DNA of 14,729 bases from JAPLFM01 sp964650885 (GTDB lineage: Bacteria; Bacteroidota; Ignavibacteria; Kapaibacteriales; UBA2268). The notes under the pieces are model-generated. The model searched no databases. It was not told where the DNA came from and was given only the letters and a program-made list of their open reading frames with translations. A program made the position numbers and the translations under genes. Shown here in pieces: positions 14,549 through 14,729 of this stretch. The DNA lies in contig CAZYXG010000053.1 in assembly GCA_964650885.1 (NCBI GenBank), forward strand, positions 1 through 14,729. The letters are read 5' to 3'. Positions within the stretch are counted from its first letter, which is position 1; every line of letters begins with the position of its first letter.

Positions 14549-14729
14549 TTTGTTGAATGGAACGCAAAGAGAAATAATGATAAATATTTTTATATAATTA
14601 ACAAAAAGGTATTATAATTAGAAATTACTATTTCAAAATCAAAGTACTTTTCTAATTTTAAATGGAAGTTTTATTTCTTTCGCACAAAGCCAACCTGGCG
14701 AATCTCTCTCTATTAAATAATTGTTCTAT
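14549..14729. other. AT-rich right edge with no convincing gene
   Basis: No recognisable gene is visible here. An ATG at 14662 opens a plus-strand frame that is still open at the window edge (22 codons), but it has no ribosome binding site and no recognisable start. Minus-strand frames also read in from the edge and stop here; any could be the end of a neighbouring gene. Confidence 0.5.

Noticed and set aside
14662..14729. Start of a new plus-strand gene at the right edge
   Set aside because: Only 22 codons are visible, without a ribosome binding site or recognisable motif. It is noted in the edge region but not called.

Overview
The window looks like a chromosomal segment of an AT-rich (roughly one-third G+C by eye) bacterium of the Bacteroidota/FCB group. 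The evidence is two proteins ending in type IX secretion system (T9SS) type A sorting domains, a Bacteroidota-style OmpA-family outer-membrane protein, and three intergenic copies of TAATTTTG, which fits the Bacteroidota -7 promoter consensus TAnnTTTG. Several features (paired T9SS/tail-fibre-like secreted proteins, tandem OmpA domains, occasional Shine-Dalgarno sites, a short archaeal/Thermotoga-like SAH hydrolase) point to a deep-branching FCB lineage such as Kapabacteria or Ignavibacteria. That placement is inference only. No tRNA, rRNA, CRISPR array, transposase or integrase was seen.

Layout. (1) Positions 1-2500, minus strand: a small T9SS-type exported protein followed 62 bp later by a large exported protein built like a tail fibre, which runs off the left edge after 609 residues. 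(2) 2501-2962: an AT-rich divergent intergenic region with a candidate promoter and two perfect inverted repeats. (3) 2963-6488, plus strand: an RsmB-like RNA m5C methyltransferase with its own terminator; a fused DEDDh exonuclease / UvrC-type GIY-YIG nuclease; and an overlapping DUF423 membrane protein. (4) 6552-11303, plus strand: a cell-surface operon encoding a LamG/ASH-repeat T9SS cargo, a tandem-OmpA outer-membrane protein coupled to it by an ATGA overlap, and a 68-residue CDGSH iron-sulfur protein. It ends at a strong bidirectional terminator. (5) 11379-12689, minus strand: S-adenosylhomocysteine hydrolase of the short class, with a palindrome-rich promoter region. (6) 12867-14510, plus strand: an exported C69-family dipeptidase. 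The last ~220 bp hold no convincing gene.

How the genes fit together. Five of the ten genes encode proteins with signal peptides, so the window is mainly about the cell envelope and cell surface. The most system-like unit is the 6552-11303 operon, which couples a probable surface-displayed carbohydrate- or ligand-binding protein to a peptidoglycan-anchored outer-membrane barrel. The second is the T9SS-module plus tail-fibre-like pair at the left edge. The remaining genes are housekeeping: rRNA methylation, DNA repair or processing, and recycling of S-adenosylhomocysteine, the by-product of SAM-dependent methyl transfer.
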